From Actinoallomurus liliacearum (lineage in GTDB: Bacteria; Actinomycetota; Actinomycetes; Streptosporangiales; Streptosporangiaceae), in NCBI RefSeq assembly GCF_039542035.1, contig NZ_BAABHJ010000003.1, positions 283,388 to 347,387 on the forward strand: a stretch of DNA of 64,000 bases, written 5' to 3'. Positions 58,301 to 61,300 of this stretch are shown here, one piece after another. The position numbers and the translations under genes are program-made. The stretch's first letter is position 1. Each line of letters opens with the position of its first letter. The notes under the pieces are model-generated. The model worked only from the letters and a program-made list of their open reading frames with translations. It made no database searches and was not told where the DNA came from.

Positions 58301-61300
58301 TGGGACCCTCGCCGGCCGAGGACGGGTACTCCTTCTACCTGGTGAACCCGATCGGCTGGCTGCTGTCGGACATCGTCGAGATCAACCTTGACCTCCGCAT
58401 CGCGTCGCCGAAGGTGCGGGACTTCGTGCCGAACACCGCGACCGAGGTGTACGAGCACCAGTACCGCACCACGGCCGAGTCCCACTCCCGGGACGGATCG
58501 CAGTCCTTCACCTTCGCCAAGCTCGGCACCGGCGGGCAGCAGCAGACCACCGGTGGGGACGCCGTCGACGCGAAGACCTCCGAGGGCCATCACCGCGGAA
58601 CGACCCGGACGGACCAGGGAGTCGTCGAGCAGACGGTCTACGGTGGCGCGCACTATCTGGTCGGGATGGAACACGAGCTGACCGTGACGGTCCGGCGGCT
58701 GGACCCGACCGGCCGCCCGCTGGTCAAGACGCTGAACGCGGAGTTCGACCACTGGACCCACCACAGCGCGACCAGCACCGTCACCGAGTCGGGCACGCTG
58801 GTGATCCAGATGCCGCGCTCCCTCGCCGAGGGCCGCCGCCTGCGGGGCCCGCATCCGCTGCCCGACCTGACGCGGCTTCCGGAACTGCCGGTCAACGCCT
58901 ACATCACCGAGGCGATGATCGACGACGCCCTGCCGATCGGCATGAAGCTCCTCAACGAGATCTTCCAGCCGAGCCGGATCGAGGTGCTCCTGGGCGCCAC
59001 CGCCGACGACCCCCGGACCCGCAAGAGCCTGTCCCTGCCCGTGCTGCTGTCCCGTCTGCACATCGTCAACAACGTCCGCGAGGCGTCCGGTGCGGCACCG
59101 CTGAAGCTGGCCGAGAACCTTTTCGTTCCCGGCCATTCCGAGGAGCGGGCCGAGATGTGGCTGCACGGCGACCTGAGCGGGCTCGAGGTGATCGGGCGGA
59201 TGAAGGAGGGGACCGGCACCGGCCGCTACAACAAGCACCAGAGCGGCACCACCGTCAGCGCGAGCAGCGACCACACGCGGGTCGTGGGGGACGCCTCGCT
59301 GAGCGCGCACGGCCCGATGGGGGATCACACCCCGGCCCACTCCTGGGAGACGGGGACCTCGAACAACCGTGTCACCTCGTTCAACGACGCGATGGCGGGC
59401 ACCGAGAACTACCGCCGCGAGCAGCACGGCAAGGAACGCAGTCCGCTCTTCCTCGTTCGGATGCGCTTCCGCGGGCGCCTGTTCGCCGACCGTGCGGATC
59501 ACCACCTGTTCCGCAGGCCGACGCCGACGGGGCGGTTCGTCAGCGATCCGTTCTTCGGCGACGTCTACGCGGAGATCTCCCAGGCGCAGATCGAGGGCCT
59601 GCTCGCCCGGCGCGAGGAGGCACGGATCCGCCTCCAGGCCCGGCCGGAGTCGCTGAACTGGCCCTCGATGGACCAGGCGCCGCGGTTCGACCTCGCCCCG
59701 CTGCTGACCGACGCGGCGAGCCGGCACACCGACCCGATCCGGGCGTACCAGACCGTCGCCCGCCACATCCGCTGGCAGGCCGGCCCCGGCCGGCCGATCG
59801 TCCTCACCGCGGACGCGCTGGACCTGGCCGCACAGACTCACGAGGCGGTGTTGCGCTGGGCGGTGCGGACGATGACCGCCGACCTGGCCGCGATCCGGCA
59901 GATCGACCCGATCGCGAAACCCGCCGCCCTCGTCCGCTACGAGCGGCAGGTCGACGGGGCGCGGCCGGTCACCGGTTCGGTCGACTCCATTCAGCAGGCC
60001 ACGACCGACGTCATCAGGACCGTCAACGCGCTGCACGCCCAGCGGCCGGACAATCCCGAGGGCCGGCCCGCCGGACTCCCGCCCGCCGTCGCGGACCTGG
60101 GACTGCACCCCGTCTACGTCGGACGGGACACCGCCTACGCGCTCGCCGCGCACGTACGCGTGGACATCACCCGGGGCGACGGCTCGGTGCACCAGACCTG
60201 GATCGACCCGAACGGCGGCATGTACGCCTTCGACCCGGTCCTCACACGACCGGACTGGGGAACCCGCGCGACGCGCGTCTTCTCGCCGATCACCTCGCGG
60301 ACCCACTTCTTCAGCGCCGCCGTCGCCGAGACCCACGGGCTGCTGTCGTCCGCGCAGCGGGCCGAGGCGGACGTGTACGGGCTGGACCGCAGCGAGATGG
60401 GCCGGATCTACCTGACCGCCCCGGTCCGCCAGCAGACGTTCGAGCAGGCGTTCAACGCCGAGATCACCGCTCGCCGGGATCGCCTGGCCGACCTGAACCT
60501 CGAGCTGCCGGCACTGCTGTACGACGCGGCGGCCGTCCACGCGTTCTGGCGGCAGGAGACGGAGGCGCGCCGGCGGCGGCAGAACGCGGACGATCCGCTC
60601 GGCGGCCTCCTGGAGCTGTCCGAGCAGATTCACGAGGCCGAGTGGAACGAGGAGGACGCCGCCCGGATCGTCGAGTCGCTGCGCACCGCGGCCCGCGGCG
60701 GGCACGGTGGCCACGCCTGGACGCCGGAGGAGGTGTCGGAGCTCGGCGGCCGGCTCGCCGCGCTGGCCGCCGCCCAGGAAGCCGCGACCTCCGCTGCGGA
60801 GACGCGGACACCGGCCCCCGGAAGCGGCACGACGAACCCGTTCGCGGGCACCGGCCGGACGAGCACGGTCATCGGCGCCCGCCGGACGGGTACGGACACC
60901 GGCATCGGCCGGACGGGTACGGACGCCGGGACCGGCCACACCGAACCGGCTCCTGGATTCCGTACGGCCGACCCGCTGCTGCGCACGAGCCGGACGGCTC
61001 CGGTCGCCGGCCGGTCGGGCACGCGCACCGCCGGCGAGCGGGAGATCGAGCGAGCGGCCGCGCGGGCACTACGGACGGAGACGGAGGCGTTCGACCAGGC
61101 GCGGCTGAACGCGGAGCTCAGCGCCCGGAGCCTTCGGCCGGTCGAGGTCCCCGCGGATGACAACTGCTTCTACCACAGCCTCATCGCCCTGGCCGCTCCG
61201 TACCTCGCCCGGGAGATCCCCGGCCTGCGGAGCACCCGGCCCGGCAGCCGCGAGTCCGTGCAGGTGGTGCGGAACTGGCTGGCGGACCGGCTGGAGGCGG

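Noticed and set aside
52540..60939. Very long open frame on the minus strand opposite the giant gene (about 2,800 codons)
   Set aside because: It is the mirror of a high-GC coding frame in which stops are rare. Its translation is Arg/Val/Gly/His/Leu-rich with no domain, while the plus strand has clear motifs and repeats.
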